Shown here: positions 51,985 to 62,218 of the stretch, in pieces
How the letters are laid out: every line of letters starts with the position of its first letter
How positions within the stretch are numbered: position 1 is the stretch's first letter
Assembly: GCF_013408985.1 (NCBI RefSeq)
Contig: NZ_JACBZT010000001.1
Span: 620,001 to 684,000, forward strand
Source: Petropleomorpha daqingensis
GTDB taxonomy: Bacteria; Actinomycetota; Actinomycetes; Mycobacteriales; Geodermatophilaceae
Direction of reading: 5' to 3'
DNA: 64,000 nucleotides
Notes under the pieces: generated by a model
Told to the model about the DNA's origin: nothing
Databases searched by the model: none
Seen by the model: the letters and a program-made list of their open reading frames with translations, nothing else
Position numbers and translations under genes: made by a program

Positions 51985-53171
51985 CGGGTCCCCATGCCCG
52001 CCCGTCGGGCCCGCTCCACCACCGGCGCGATCACCTCGAGCAGGGCGTCGACGTCGGCGTCGGTCGACGTGTGGCCCAGGCTGAAGCGCAGCGAGCTGCG
52101 GGCCCGGTCGGGGTCGGCGCCGACGGCGAGCAGCACGTGGCTGGGGCGGGCGACGCCGGCGCTGCAGGCCGAGCCGGTCGAGCACTCGACGCCTCGGGCG
52201 TCGAGCAGCATGAGCAGCGCGTCGCCCTCGGCACCCGGGAAGGACAGGTGGGCGTTGCCGGGCAGCCGGCCGGGCCCGCCTGCCAGGACGTCGTCCAGGG
52301 GCGCGCCGTTGAGCTGCGCGTCGGGCACCCGCTCGACGACACCGGCGACCAGCCGGTCGCGCAGCTGGGCCAGCCGGGCCGCCCGCTCCTCGCGCGAGGC
52401 GACGGCGGTCGTCGTCGCCACCTGCAGGCCCACGATGGCGGCGACGTCGAGGGTGCCGGACCGGACGTCGCGCTCCTGACCGCCGCCGTGCAGCAGCGGC
52501 GTGCACTCGGCGTCGCGGCGCAGCAGCAGCGCGCCCGCGCCCATGGGTCCGCCGAGCTTGTGCCCGGTCATCGTGAGCGCGTCGACCCCGCTGGCGCCGA
52601 AGTCCACCGGCACCTGACCGACGGCCTGGACGGCGTCGGTGTGCAGCGGGACGCCGACGGCGTGCGCGACGGCGGCGAGCGCGGCCACGTCGCTGACCGT
52701 GCCGATCTCGTTGTTGGCCCACATGACGCTGGCCACGGCGACGTCGGTGCCGTCCCCCAGCGCCTCGGCCAGCGCCTCCGGGGTCACCCGGCCGGTCGGC
52801 TCGACCGACAACCAGGTGACGTCGGCGCCGTCGTGCTTGGCCAGCCACTCGACGCTGTCGAGGACGGCGTGGTGCTCGGCCGGGCTGACGACGACCCGCC
52901 GGCGCCGCGAGTCGGCGCTGCGGCGCGCCCAGAACAGCCCCTTGACGGCGAGGTTGTCGCTCTCGGTGCCGCCGCCGGTGAACAGCACCTCCGACGGCCG
53001 GGCGCCCAGCGCCTCGGCCAGCCGCTCGCGCGACTGCTCGGCCTCGCGGCGGGCCGCCCGGCCGCTGGCGTGCAGCGACGAGGCGTTGCCCACGCGGCCG
53101 AGCTGCTCGGTCATCGCGGTCAGCACCTCGGGCAGCACCGGGGTCGTGGCCGCGTGGTCCAGATAGGTCAT
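51981..53171 (-). CDS. iscS: Cysteine desulfurase (IscS/NifS type)
   Basis: 396 residues, PLP aminotransferase class [11 protein letters not shown] opens the protein, the PLP lysine is in [12 protein letters not shown], and the reactive cysteine in [11 protein letters not shown]. It supplies persulfide sulfur, most directly to MnmA given the 4-bp overlap with it. The start in turn overlaps the MFS gene stop, making a three-gene operon. Confidence 0.95.
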   Translation of the reverse strand: MTYLDHAATTPVLPEVLTAMTEQLGRVGNASSLHASGRAARREAEQSRERLAEALGARPSEVLFTGGGTESDNLAVKGLFWARRSADSRRRRVVVSPAEHHAVLDSVEWLAKHDGADVTWLSVEPTGRVTPEALAEALGDGTDVAVASVMWANNEIGTVSDVAALAAVAHAVGVPLHTDAVQAVGQVPVDFGASGVDALTMTGHKLGGPMGAGALLLRRDAECTPLLHGGGQERDVRSGTLDVAAIVGLQVATTTAVASREERAARLAQLRDRLVAGVVERVPDAQLNGAPLDDVLAGGPGRLPGNAHLSFPGAEGDALLMLLDARGVECSTGSACSAGVARPSHVLLAVGADPDRARSSLRFSLGHTSTDADVDALLEVIAPVVERARRAGMGTR

Positions 53172-54586
53172 GACGCACTCAATGTAGTCGCGCCCTCCGC
53201 GGCCCCCGGCTGCGGAACCCGGGCACCCGCTCGGCCGGACAACCGCACCCCGACCAGGGCGAGCAGCGTGAACACCGCGATCGAGACGAGGACGGCGGCG
53301 GGCAGCGACAGGGCGCCGGCGGTGGCCGCCGCGACCAGCACGCCGGCCAGTCCGATGCACAGCGCCGAGGACGTGACGTCGGCGATCTGCAGCGCGGCGG
53401 AGTCGGCTCCGCGGCGGTGCTCCGGCGAGAGGTCGAGCAGCAGCACGCCGAGCGCCGGCATCCCGAGACCCATGCCGAGTCCGGCGATCGCCCACGTGCC
53501 GTAGGCCGGCCAACCCCCGAGCGCCGGGACGGCGGCGAGCGCGGTGCCGGCCAGGCCGAGGGCGAGCAGGGCGAAGCCGGCGCGCAGCAGGCGCTCGCGC
53601 GCCACCGAGGGGAAGCGGCCCTGCAGGTGCGAGGCCGCCGCCCAGCCGACCGCACCGGCGGTGAGCGGGATGCCGACCGCGGTCGGGCTCAGGCCGTGCA
53701 CCTCGGTGAGCGTGAGCGGCAGGAGGGCGTCCATGCCGAAGAAGGCACCGGCGAGCAGACCGCGGCAGGCGACCACGGCGGGCAACCCGCGGGCCGCCCG
53801 GCCGGTGCCGGCCGGCAGCAGCGGTCGCAGCCCGGCCAGGAGCGCGGCGACGCCGGCGACGGCGATCGCCAGCGCGAGCAGATCGCGGCGCTGGCCGGCG
53901 TACTGCAGCCCGGCGATGCCGACCCCGGCGAGCAGCGCCCACCACCGGCGGGCCGCCGACGACTTCAGCCCGCTGCCGGTGGCCGGGAGCGCGCGGACCG
54001 CGGGCAGCACCAGCCCGAGGCTGAGGGCGATCAGCGGCAGCAGCCCGAGGAAGACCCAGCGCCAGCTCGCGTGCGTGGTGAGCAGCCCGGCGACCACCGG
54101 CCCGACCAGGGCCGGCAGCACCCAGGCCGCGCTGATCGCACCGAACAGCCGCGGCCGCAGCCGGGGCGCGTAGGCCTGCCCGGCGACGACGTAGAGGACG
54201 ACGGAGATCACCCCGCCGCCGAAGCCCTGCACCGCCCGGCCGGCGACGAAGACGGCCATGTTCCCGGCCAGCCCCGCGACGAGCAGGCCGGCGGCGAACG
54301 CGGCCACGCCCCAGGGCAGCGCCACCCGGGCGCCGCGGCGGTCGCCCAGGTCGCCGCCGACGACCATGCCGACCACCTGCGCGACGAGGAAGGCGCTGAA
54401 CGGCCAGGCGTACCAGGCCAGCCCGTGCAGCTCGGCGACCGCGGTCGGCATCGCCGTCCCGACCGCCATGGCCTCGAAGGCGACGAACGTGACCAGCAGG
54501 ACCAGACCGGAGGTGGTCAGCCGGTGCGCGCGATCGAGCAGCCGCGCACTTCCGCCGTCCACCTGACCCACCTTCCGCCCAACCAC
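53168..54586 (-). CDS. MFS transporter
   Basis: 472 residues with 12-14 membrane helices. The conserved MFS loop-2/3 motif is [13 protein letters not shown], and the second half repeats the pattern. It resembles the DHA2/EmrB-like drug exporters ([13 protein letters not shown] near the N-terminus), so efflux is likely but the substrate is open. GTG at 54586 is the longest start; a GTG at 54562 with AGGTGG upstream may be the real one. First gene of the MFS-iscS-mnmA set. Confidence 0.88.
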   Translation of the reverse strand: MVGRKVGQVDGGSARLLDRAHRLTTSGLVLLVTFVAFEAMAVGTAMPTAVAELHGLAWYAWPFSAFLVAQVVGMVVGGDLGDRRGARVALPWGVAAFAAGLLVAGLAGNMAVFVAGRAVQGFGGGVISVVLYVVAGQAYAPRLRPRLFGAISAAWVLPALVGPVVAGLLTTHASWRWVFLGLLPLIALSLGLVLPAVRALPATGSGLKSSAARRWWALLAGVGIAGLQYAGQRRDLLALAIAVAGVAALLAGLRPLLPAGTGRAARGLPAVVACRGLLAGAFFGMDALLPLTLTEVHGLSPTAVGIPLTAGAVGWAAASHLQGRFPSVARERLLRAGFALLALGLAGTALAAVPALGGWPAYGTWAIAGLGMGLGMPALGVLLLDLSPEHRRGADSAALQIADVTSSALCIGLAGVLVAAATAGALSLPAAVLVSIAVFTLLALVGVRLSGRAGARVPQPGAAEGATTLSAS

Positions 54587-54672
54587 GCCGGCCCGCGAAT
54601 GCTTTCCGCGAGACGACGCCGGGCGCCGACCCCCGAGGGGATCGACGCCCGGACGGAACGCGCTGGTGGTGC

Positions 54673-55638
54673 TCAGCCCCTGCGGGCGGTGATCTGCTCG
54701 GTGGCGGCGGGGACGACCTGGAACAGGTCGCCGACGACACCGAAGTCGGCCAGCTCGAAGATCGGCGCCTCGGGGTCCTTGTTGACGGCGACGATCGTCT
54801 TGCTGGTCTGCATGCCGGCGCGGTGCTGGATGGCGCCGGAGATGCCGACGGCGATGTAGAGGTTCGGCGAGACGGTCTTGCCGGTCTGCCCCACCTGGAA
54901 GGTGTGCGGGTAGAAGCCGGAGTCGACCGCGGCCCGGGAGGCACCCACGGCGGCGCCGAGGGAGTCGGCCAGCCCCTCGATCAGGGAGAAGTTCTCGGCG
55001 CTGGCCACACCGCGACCGCCGGAGACGACGATCGAGGCCTCGGTCAGCTCCGGCCGGGACGACTTCTGCTCGACGACCCGGTCGGTGACCGTGACCGCCT
55101 TGGCGGCGTCGGACAGCGCCACGTCGACGGCCTCCTCGGCCGCCGCACCCGACGCCGGCTCGGGGGTGACCGAATTGCCGCGCAGGGTGTAGATCGGCGT
55201 CCCGGTGGTGACCTTCGAGTGCACGATGACCTGCCCGGCGAACGCCACCTGGGTCGCGGTGCCGTCGGCGGCGATCTCGGTGACGTCGGTCAGGAAGCCG
55301 GAGTTCGTCTTCACCGCCAGGCGGGCGGCGACCTCCTTGCCCTCCGGCGAGGACGGGATGACGACCGCGGCGGGCGAGACGCGCTCGACCAGCGAGGCGA
55401 GCACCTCGGCCTTGGGGGCGACCAGGTAGCCGTCGATGTCGGGCGACTCGGCGACGTAGACCTTGGCCGCGCCGTACTCGGCCAGCGCGTCCTTGGCGCC
55501 GGCCGCGGCGCCGGGGGCACCCGCGACGACGGCGGACGGCTCACCCAGCGCGCGGGCGGCGGTCAGCGCCTCCAGCGTCGTCTTGCGGACTCCCTGACCG
55601 TCGGGGTTGAGCTCGACGAGGACCAGGACCTCAGCCAT
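54673..55638 (-). CDS. etfA: Electron transfer flavoprotein, alpha subunit
   Basis: 321 residues (FixB). The C-terminal FAD-binding half shows [40 protein letters not shown] and [20 protein letters not shown]. With EtfB it accepts electrons from acyl-CoA dehydrogenases. AAAGGAG precedes the ATG. It follows etfB by 31 bp. Confidence 0.97.
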   Translation of the reverse strand: MAEVLVLVELNPDGQGVRKTTLEALTAARALGEPSAVVAGAPGAAAGAKDALAEYGAAKVYVAESPDIDGYLVAPKAEVLASLVERVSPAAVVIPSSPEGKEVAARLAVKTNSGFLTDVTEIAADGTATQVAFAGQVIVHSKVTTGTPIYTLRGNSVTPEPASGAAAEEAVDVALSDAAKAVTVTDRVVEQKSSRPELTEASIVVSGGRGVASAENFSLIEGLADSLGAAVGASRAAVDSGFYPHTFQVGQTGKTVSPNLYIAVGISGAIQHRAGMQTSKTIVAVNKDPEAPIFELADFGVVGDLFQVVPAATEQITARRG

Positions 55639-55669
55639 GACTATCTCCTTTGTCTCGGATCGGTCCGGG

Positions 55670-56449
55670 TCAGACGATCTTCTGCTCGGCGAGGAAGCCG
55701 ACCAGCTTCTCGGCGCCGTCGCCCTCGTCGGTCACCTTGACGCCGGCGCCCTTCGGCGGCCGCGGCGCGAAGTCCACGACCTGCGTGGTGGCGTTGCCCA
55801 GGCCCACGGTGCCGGCGTCGACGCCGAGGTCGGCCAGCGACTTGCTCTCCACCGGCTTCTTCTTGGCGGCCATGATCCCCTTGAAGGAGGGGTAGCGCGG
55901 CTCGTTGATCGAGTCCCAGGTGGACACGATCGCCGGCAGCGGCGCCTCCAGCGCCCAGTAGCCGGCGTCGGTCTGCCGCTCGACCTTGGCGGTGCCGCCC
56001 TCGATCGTCAGCTTGCGCGCGCCCGACAGCTGCGGGATGCCCAGCCGCTCGGACAGCAGCGCCGGCATCACCGACATCTGGGCGTCGGTCGCCTCGGCGC
56101 CGCACAGGATCAGGTCGTACTCCAGCTGCCCCAGGGCAGCGGCCAGGACGGCCGAGGTGGCGATCGCGTCCGACCCGTGGATCGCCTCGTCGGAGACGTG
56201 CACGGCCTTGTCCGCGCCCATGGACAGCGCCTTGCGGATCGCGTCGGTCGCCGAGTCCGGGCCGACGGTGAGGACGGTGACCTCGCCGCCCTCCCGGTCG
56301 CGGACCTGCAGCGCCTCCTCGATGGCGTACTCGTCCATCTCGTTGATCACGTTGTCCGCGGTCGCCCGCGCCACGGTGTTGTCCGACGGGTCCAGCGCAC
56401 GGGCGCTGCCGGAATCGGGGACCTGCTTGACCAGAACGACGATGTTCAT
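55670..56449 (-). CDS. etfB: Electron transfer flavoprotein, beta subunit
   Basis: 259 residues (FixA). Starts MNIVVLVKQVPDSGS and carries the ETF-beta pattern with ILCGAEATDAQMSVMPALL and AMP-binding residues. First gene of etfBA. A 16-bp palindrome sits 67-82 bp upstream and may bind a TetR- or GntR-type fatty-acid regulator. Confidence 0.97.
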   Translation of the reverse strand: MNIVVLVKQVPDSGSARALDPSDNTVARATADNVINEMDEYAIEEALQVRDREGGEVTVLTVGPDSATDAIRKALSMGADKAVHVSDEAIHGSDAIATSAVLAAALGQLEYDLILCGAEATDAQMSVMPALLSERLGIPQLSGARKLTIEGGTAKVERQTDAGYWALEAPLPAIVSTWDSINEPRYPSFKGIMAAKKKPVESKSLADLGVDAGTVGLGNATTQVVDFAPRPPKGAGVKVTDEGDGAEKLVGFLAEQKIV

Positions 56450-56515
56450 CGCCAGGACTACCTCCGCGATGGCTCAGGATGCGGGCCTGCCGCCCGCCTA
56501 GCTCCGATCATGGAG

Positions 56516-56531
56516 GTTACTGGCCGGTAAC
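56516..56531. promoter_or_regulatory. Palindromic operator candidate upstream of etfBA
   Basis: GTTAC-TGGCCG-GTAAC: perfect 5-bp outer arms around a near-symmetric GGCC core. It has the form of TetR- or GntR-family operators that control fatty-acid degradation and etf genes. It lies between etfB and the Cds1-like gene stop. Confidence 0.5.
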
Positions 56532-56563
56532 GGACCTGCGCTCGGGGACCCGGGTGACGCGGC

Positions 56564-57664
56564 TCACGCCGGCTCGCTCCACCGGCCGGTCGCGGCGAAG
56601 TCCTCGAGGACGGCGGCGTGCGGAGCGAGGTCGAGCCCCTCCGCGGCCAGCCACTCGTCGGAGTAGTAGGTGTGCGCGTACCGCTCGCCGCCGTCGCACA
56701 GCAGCGTGACGACGCTGCCGGTGCGCCCCGCCGCGAGCATCTCGGAGACCAGCCGGAAGGCGCCCCAGAGGTTGGTGCCCGTCGACCCGCCGGCCCGCCG
56801 CCCGGTGACCCGCTCCAGGTGGCGCATCGCGGCCAGCGAGGCGGCGTCCGGGACGCAGATCATCCGGTCGACGATCGTCGGCACGAACGACGGCTCGACC
56901 CTCGGCCGCCCGATGCCCTCGATCCGCGAGGGGCGGCCGGTCGCCACCGACGGGTCGCCGTCCCGCCAGGAGGGGAAGAACGACGAGCCCTCGGGATCGA
57001 CGACGGCCAGCCGGGTGGGCAGCCGCCGGTAGCGCAGGTAGCGGCCGATGGTGGCGCTCGTGCCACCGGTGCCCGCGCCGACGACGACCCACTCGGGCAG
57101 CGGGTGGCGTTCGTGGGCGAGCTGGGAGAACACCGACTCCGCGATGTTGTTGTTGCCCCGCCAGTCCGTGGCCCGCTCGGCGTTGGTGAACTGGTCGAGG
57201 TAGTGCCCGCCGGTCTCCGCGGCGATCCGCCGCGCCTCGTCGTAGACCGTCCGCGGATCGGCGACCAGGTGGCACCGGCCGCCGTGGAACTCGATGAGGG
57301 CGATCTTCTCGGGGCTGGTGCTCGCCGGCATGACGGCGACGAACGGCAGACCGAGCATCCGGGCGAAGTACGCCTCGCTGACCGCGGTGGAGCCGCTGGA
57401 GGCCTCGACCACGGTCCCGCCCTCGGTGATCTGGCCCGAGCACAGGCCGTACAGGAACAGCGAGCGGGCCAGCCGGTGCTTCAGGCTGCCGGTCGGGTGC
57501 GTCGACTCGTCCTTGAGGTAGAGGTCGACACCCCACTCCGGGGGCAACGGGTAGACCAGCAGGTGCGTGTCGGCACTGCGCAGCGCGTCGGCCTCGACCA
57601 CGGCCACGGCCCGGTCCACCCACGCGCGGCCGGTCCGGTCGGAGCGGTCGAGATCGGGCTGCAC
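56564..57664 (-). CDS. cds1: PLP-dependent cysteine desulfhydrase (Cds1-like)
   Basis: 366 residues of the cysteine synthase/CBS fold. The PLP lysine lies in [16 protein letters not shown], the phosphate cradle is [14 protein letters not shown], and [14 protein letters not shown] and [11 protein letters not shown] are close to M. tuberculosis Rv3684 (Cds1) as I remember it. That enzyme breaks L-cysteine to H2S, pyruvate and ammonia. GTG at 57664 is chosen because homology begins there; the upstream open frame is a shadow. Confidence 0.88.
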   Translation of the reverse strand: MQPDLDRSDRTGRAWVDRAVAVVEADALRSADTHLLVYPLPPEWGVDLYLKDESTHPTGSLKHRLARSLFLYGLCSGQITEGGTVVEASSGSTAVSEAYFARMLGLPFVAVMPASTSPEKIALIEFHGGRCHLVADPRTVYDEARRIAAETGGHYLDQFTNAERATDWRGNNNIAESVFSQLAHERHPLPEWVVVGAGTGGTSATIGRYLRYRRLPTRLAVVDPEGSSFFPSWRDGDPSVATGRPSRIEGIGRPRVEPSFVPTIVDRMICVPDAASLAAMRHLERVTGRRAGGSTGTNLWGAFRLVSEMLAAGRTGSVVTLLCDGGERYAHTYYSDEWLAAEGLDLAPHAAVLEDFAATGRWSEPA

Positions 57665-57822
57665 GGCCCGATGATGCCGCCTGCGCACCCGTCCGGTGGA
57701 CGGCGTTCCTCCGAACGAGGGCTCTGCGGCCCCATCGTGACCCGCGGTGTTCCGCTGCCGATCTCCACCGCCTACCGTGCGCCAGCGCCGGAACGGGCCG
57801 GCCACGAGAGGGGGATCCGGTC

Positions 57823-59844
57823 ATGTTCCGCCGGCGGTTCGGCCCGTTCGAGCTGCTGTCGTTCCTCGGCAGCGGGGACACCGGCGAGGTCTACCGCGCC
57901 CGCGACACCCGGTCGGGTCGCCGCGTGGCCCTCAAGCTGTTCTTCCCCGCGCTGAGCCGCGACGCCGAGTACGTGCTCCGGGTGCAGCGCGACGCGACCG
58001 CGGTGTCCCGGCTGCGCTCCCCCTTCCTGCTGCCCGTGCGCGAGGTCGGCGAGCTGCACCGGCGGCTCTTCGTGGCGATGCACCTGTTGGAGGGCCGCGA
58101 CCTGGGCGCTGTCCTCGCGCGGTCGGGCCCCCTGGCCCCGCAACGCGCGGTCGCGATCGTCGGCCGGGTCGCGGCGGCGCTGGACACGGCCGCCGCTGCG
58201 GGCCTGCTGCACCTGGGCGTCAAGCCGTCGAACGTGCTGCTGGCTCCGGGCGACGCCGTCCTGCTCTCCGATTTCGGCGTGGCCCGTCCGGTCGGCCGCG
58301 GCCGGGCCTCGCTGGTGGCGACCGGGGCGACGGTGCAGACGCTGGAGCACCTGGCCCCCGAGCAGTTCACCGACGGCGTCCTCGACGCGCGCACCGATGT
58401 CCACGCCCTCGCCTGCCTGCTGCACGAGACCCTGACCGGCCGGCCGCCGTTCCCCGGCGGCGACCTGCGGGCGCAGCAGGACGCTCACCTGCACCGCCGG
58501 CCGCCGCGGGCATCGGTGCTCGTCGACGGCGTCCCGCCGGCGCTCGACGACGTCATCGCCCGCGGCATGGCCCGGTGGCCGCAGGACCGCTTCGCCACGG
58601 CCGGTGAGCTGGCCGGCGCCGCCCGTGCCGCGCTGCGCGTCCCGCTGCCGGTCGCCGCGGGGCCCGGCCCCCTGACCGATCGCCCCGCCCGCCCGCCGCG
58701 GGGGCGCCCGGAGGTCGTCCCGGTCGACCGGCCGCGGCTGCTCGCCCCGGCGCCCCCGTACCGGTTCTCCGGCAACCGGACCACGTCGGTGGTCGCCCCG
58801 CCGCAGGAGGAGCCGGTCGCCCCGCGGCGGCGCCCCCGTGGCCGGCTCGTCGCGGTCGGGGCGGTCGTCGTCCTGGCCGGCACCGGCGTCGCCGTCGCGG
58901 TGAGCGCCGGGTCCGACGACGGACCGGCCGCGAGCAGCGGGCACCCGACCGTCGTCGCCACCATGGACGTCGGCGTCTCGCCGTCCGACATCGCGCTGTC
59001 CCCCGACGGGCGGACGGCGTACGTCGCCGGCCGCGGCCGCGACCTGTGGGTGCTGGACACCGCGGCCGGCCGGGTCACCGGCACCGTCGACGTCCCCGAC
59101 GGGCCGGCCTGGTACGTGTCGGTCTCGCCGGACGGCCGCCGGGCCTACGTCAGCGTCAAGGACGACGCCCAGACGGTCAGCCGGGTCGTCGTCCTCGACC
59201 CCGCCGCCGGCACCGAGGTCGCCTCGGTGCCGGTGGGCCCCCGCCCGTTCTCCTCCGCCGTCACCCCCGACGGCCGCGAGGTCTGGGTGGCCGGCCACGA
59301 GAAGTCGGAGATCGACGTGATCGACGTCGCCCGCGGCGAGGTGACCGCGACGATCCCCGTCGCCGAGAGCCCCCACGCCGTGGCGTTCTCCGCCGACGGC
59401 CGCTGGGCCTACGTCGCCAGCCACGAGACCGACACGCTGACCGTGCTCAACACCCGGACCCGCGGCGTCGTGGCCACCCTCCCCGGCGGCGACGCCCCCT
59501 ACGGGGTCGCCGTCTCCCCCGACGGGGACCGGCTGGCGGTCGCCGACCGCACCGGGGGGACGGTCACCGTCGTCGACACGCTCAGCAACCGCGTGCTCGC
59601 CACCGCGCGGGTCGGCGGCCACCCTGAGGACGTCGCCTGGGCACCCGACGGCCGGCACCTCTACACCGCCGACGCCGAGGACGGCACCGTGTCCGTGGTC
59701 GACGCGCGCACCTACCGGCGCACGGCCGCGGTGCCGGTGGGCACGTCCCCGAGCAGCATCGCCGTCCGCCCCGACGGCGAGCGGGCCTACGTGACCAACG
59801 TGGGTGACGGCACGGTGAGCGTGCTGGACCTGACGACCGGCTGA
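57823..59844 (+). CDS. Ser/Thr pseudokinase with beta-propeller sensor domain
   Basis: 673 residues. Kinase-like domain (about 7-270) with Gly-rich loop LGSGDTGEVY, Lys38 and DFG at 150-152, but the catalytic loop reads HLGVKPSN (130-137) in place of HRDxKxxN, so the proton-accepting Asp is Gly. It is therefore predicted to be a pseudokinase. A Pro-rich linker, one membrane helix (about 343-362) and a C-terminal extracellular domain of seven YVTN-type blades (SPDGRTAYVAG and similar) follow. First of three tandem paralogues; the other two keep HRD. It may work as a heteromeric partner or decoy for them. Confidence 0.9.
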   Translation: MFRRRFGPFELLSFLGSGDTGEVYRARDTRSGRRVALKLFFPALSRDAEYVLRVQRDATAVSRLRSPFLLPVREVGELHRRLFVAMHLLEGRDLGAVLARSGPLAPQRAVAIVGRVAAALDTAAAAGLLHLGVKPSNVLLAPGDAVLLSDFGVARPVGRGRASLVATGATVQTLEHLAPEQFTDGVLDARTDVHALACLLHETLTGRPPFPGGDLRAQQDAHLHRRPPRASVLVDGVPPALDDVIARGMARWPQDRFATAGELAGAARAALRVPLPVAAGPGPLTDRPARPPRGRPEVVPVDRPRLLAPAPPYRFSGNRTTSVVAPPQEEPVAPRRRPRGRLVAVGAVVVLAGTGVAVAVSAGSDDGPAASSGHPTVVATMDVGVSPSDIALSPDGRTAYVAGRGRDLWVLDTAAGRVTGTVDVPDGPAWYVSVSPDGRRAYVSVKDDAQTVSRVVVLDPAAGTEVASVPVGPRPFSSAVTPDGREVWVAGHEKSEIDVIDVARGEVTATIPVAESPHAVAFSADGRWAYVASHETDTLTVLNTRTRGVVATLPGGDAPYGVAVSPDGDRLAVADRTGGTVTVVDTLSNRVLATARVGGHPEDVAWAPDGRHLYTADAEDGTVSVVDARTYRRTAAVPVGTSPSSIAVRPDGERAYVTNVGDGTVSVLDLTTG

Positions 59845-59969
59845 TCCGCTCCGTGTTCGGCTCGCGCACCAGCGCATTTACGTGGCGCCGTCGCCCCCAT
59901 ACCCTCCCTGCCCACCACGGCGGGACGCCCGCGAGGGCCGGACACGGGTGGACGGGGGTCGACGGTCGG

Positions 59970-61970
59970 ATGCTGCCCCGCGCCTTCGGGCCCTACGAGC
60001 TCACCTCGCTGCTCGGCGTCGGCGGCATGGGCGAGGTCTACCGGGCCCGCGACCGCAGCCGGGACCGGTGGGTCGCCGTGAAGCTGCTCGCCCCGGTGTT
60101 CGCGCAGGACCCCGAGTACATCAACCGGTTCCGCCGCGAGTCGTTCGTCGCCGCGCGGCTGCGCGACCCGCACGTCATCCCGATCCACGACTTCGGCGAG
60201 ATCGACGGGCAGCTGTTCATCGACATGCGGCTGGTCGACGGCCGGGACATCGGCACGATCCTGGCCGAGGAGGGTCCGCTCGCCCCGGCGCGGGCGGTGG
60301 GGCTGCTCGGGCAGATCGCCGAGGCGCTGGACGCGGCGCACGCCGAGCAGCTCGTGCACCGCGACGTGAAGCCGTCGAACCTGCTGGTCACGAAGAACGA
60401 CTTCGTCTACGTCGTCGACTTCGGGGTGGCCCGGTCGGTCGGCAACGACCGCACCAACCTCACCGTCTCGGGCGCCACCGTCGGCACGCTGGACTACATG
60501 GCCCCGGAGCGGTTCACCCAGCAGCCGATCGACGGCCGGGCCGACGTCTACTCGCTGGCCTGCGTGCTCTACGAGTGCCTCACCGCCGAGCGGCCGTTCC
60601 GCGGCGGGGACCTGCCCGCGCTGATGTACGCCCACCTGCACCTGGACCCGCCGAAGGCCAGCTCCGTGGTCGCCGACGTCCCGCCGGCGCTGGACGCGGT
60701 GATCCGGCGCGGGATGGCCAAGCGGCCGCAGGACCGGTTCGCGACGGCGCCTGAGCTCGCGGCCGCCGCCCACCACGCACTCGTCGCGCCGGTGCGCAGC
60801 CTCGCCCCGCCGACCGTCATCCGGGCGCCGGAGACGGTCCGCACCGGGCCTGCCCCCGAGCCCGCGTTCGACCGCACCCCCACGCCGCTCGGGCCTCCCC
60901 CTGCGCCCGTCCCGGTCGACGAGGCCGTCCCGTCGCGCCATCGGTGGCGGGTTCCGGTCCTGCTCGCCGCCGCCGTCCTGCTCGTCGTGGGCGTCGGGGT
61001 CTTCGCGGCGGTGCGCTGGAGCGGCGCCGGGGCGGCCGACCCGTCCGCCGCCGCGAGCGGCGACCACCCGACCGTGGTCGGCACCGTGCCCGCGGGCGAG
61101 ACCCCCGGCTACGTCGACGTCACCCCCGACGGGAAGCGGGCCTACGTGGCCAACCGCGACGCCGGAACGGTGACCGTGCTCGACACCGCGAACGACCAGG
61201 TCGTCGACACGATCGCGATCGCCGACGGCCCCGCCTGGTACGTCCGGGTCTCCCCCGACGGGCAGCAGGTCTACGTCAGCGTGAAGAACGCCGACCAGAC
61301 CGCGAACTGGCTGGTCACCCTCGACACCGAGACCGGCCGGCAGGTGGACAAGACCGAGATCGACGCCCGGCCCTTCTCGGCGGCGGTGACCCCGGACGGC
61401 CGGTTCGTCTGGGTGGCCAGCCACGCGGCCAGCCGGGTCGACGTCGTCGACACCGCCAGCGACGCGCTCGTCGCGACGATCCCGGTCGCGTCCGATCCCC
61501 ACGCGGTCGCGCTCTCCCCCGACGGCCGGCGGGCCTACGTGGCCAACCACGAGTCCGACCTGCTGACCGTGCTGGACACGCGCACGCGCAGCGCGATCAC
61601 CACCGTCGACGCCGGCGACGGCCCGTACGCGGTGGCCGTCTCCCCCGACGGCGACGAGCTCGCGGTCGCCGACTACGAGGGCGGCACGGTCACCGTCGTC
61701 GACACGGCCGGCCGGAAGGTGCTGACCAGCGTCCCGGTCGGCGGCAACCCGCAGGACGTCGCCTGGGCCGCCGACGGCAAGCACCTCTACGCGGTCGACA
61801 ACGCCGACGACAGCGTCTCGGTGATCGACACCGACAGCTTCACGGTCACCGACACCGTGGCGGTCGGGACGTCGCCCACCAGCATCGCCGTCCGCCCGGA
61901 CGGCGAGCGGGCCTACGTGACGAACTCGAAGTCGGGCACCGTGAGCGTCCTCGACCTCACCGCGGGCTGA
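59970..61970 (+). CDS. Receptor-like Ser/Thr kinase with YVTN beta-propeller
   Basis: 666 residues. An intact PknB-type kinase domain (LGVGGMGEVYRARD, HRDVKPSN at 130-137, DFG at 150-152, TLDYMAPERF), a Pro-rich juxtamembrane stretch, one membrane helix (about 328-348) and a seven-bladed extracellular YVTN propeller. The plan recalls mycobacterial PknD, which uses NHL blades. ATG at 59970 aligns the N-terminus with the paralogues; an upstream in-frame ATG at 59853 is less likely. The ligand is unknown. Confidence 0.92.
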   Translation: MLPRAFGPYELTSLLGVGGMGEVYRARDRSRDRWVAVKLLAPVFAQDPEYINRFRRESFVAARLRDPHVIPIHDFGEIDGQLFIDMRLVDGRDIGTILAEEGPLAPARAVGLLGQIAEALDAAHAEQLVHRDVKPSNLLVTKNDFVYVVDFGVARSVGNDRTNLTVSGATVGTLDYMAPERFTQQPIDGRADVYSLACVLYECLTAERPFRGGDLPALMYAHLHLDPPKASSVVADVPPALDAVIRRGMAKRPQDRFATAPELAAAAHHALVAPVRSLAPPTVIRAPETVRTGPAPEPAFDRTPTPLGPPPAPVPVDEAVPSRHRWRVPVLLAAAVLLVVGVGVFAAVRWSGAGAADPSAAASGDHPTVVGTVPAGETPGYVDVTPDGKRAYVANRDAGTVTVLDTANDQVVDTIAIADGPAWYVRVSPDGQQVYVSVKNADQTANWLVTLDTETGRQVDKTEIDARPFSAAVTPDGRFVWVASHAASRVDVVDTASDALVATIPVASDPHAVALSPDGRRAYVANHESDLLTVLDTRTRSAITTVDAGDGPYAVAVSPDGDELAVADYEGGTVTVVDTAGRKVLTSVPVGGNPQDVAWAADGKHLYAVDNADDSVSVIDTDSFTVTDTVAVGTSPTSIAVRPDGERAYVTNSKSGTVSVLDLTAG

Positions 61971-62218
61971 GTTCTGGGTCCGGAACCCGCCACCGCGTGC
62001 AGCTCCAGGCCGCCGCCCCGGAACCACGCGCTTCGAGAACCGGCGGCACGGCCGGCTGCGCGTGGTGGAGCCCGTCGAACACGGACGTGACTGTGCCGTA
62101 TCCGTGGGTGGCGGGCGAGAGCCTTTACCGGTCCCCGAGGCGAACGTAGCCTGCGGCGCACCGGGAGCCGGACCGGCCCACCGCGAAGCCGCCTGCGGGC
62201 GGCGCGTCGAGGGAGCTC

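Noticed and set aside
59853-59969. Upstream start for the second kinase
   Set aside because: The extra 39 residues have no counterpart in the two paralogues, and the kinase domain begins directly after the ATG at 59970.
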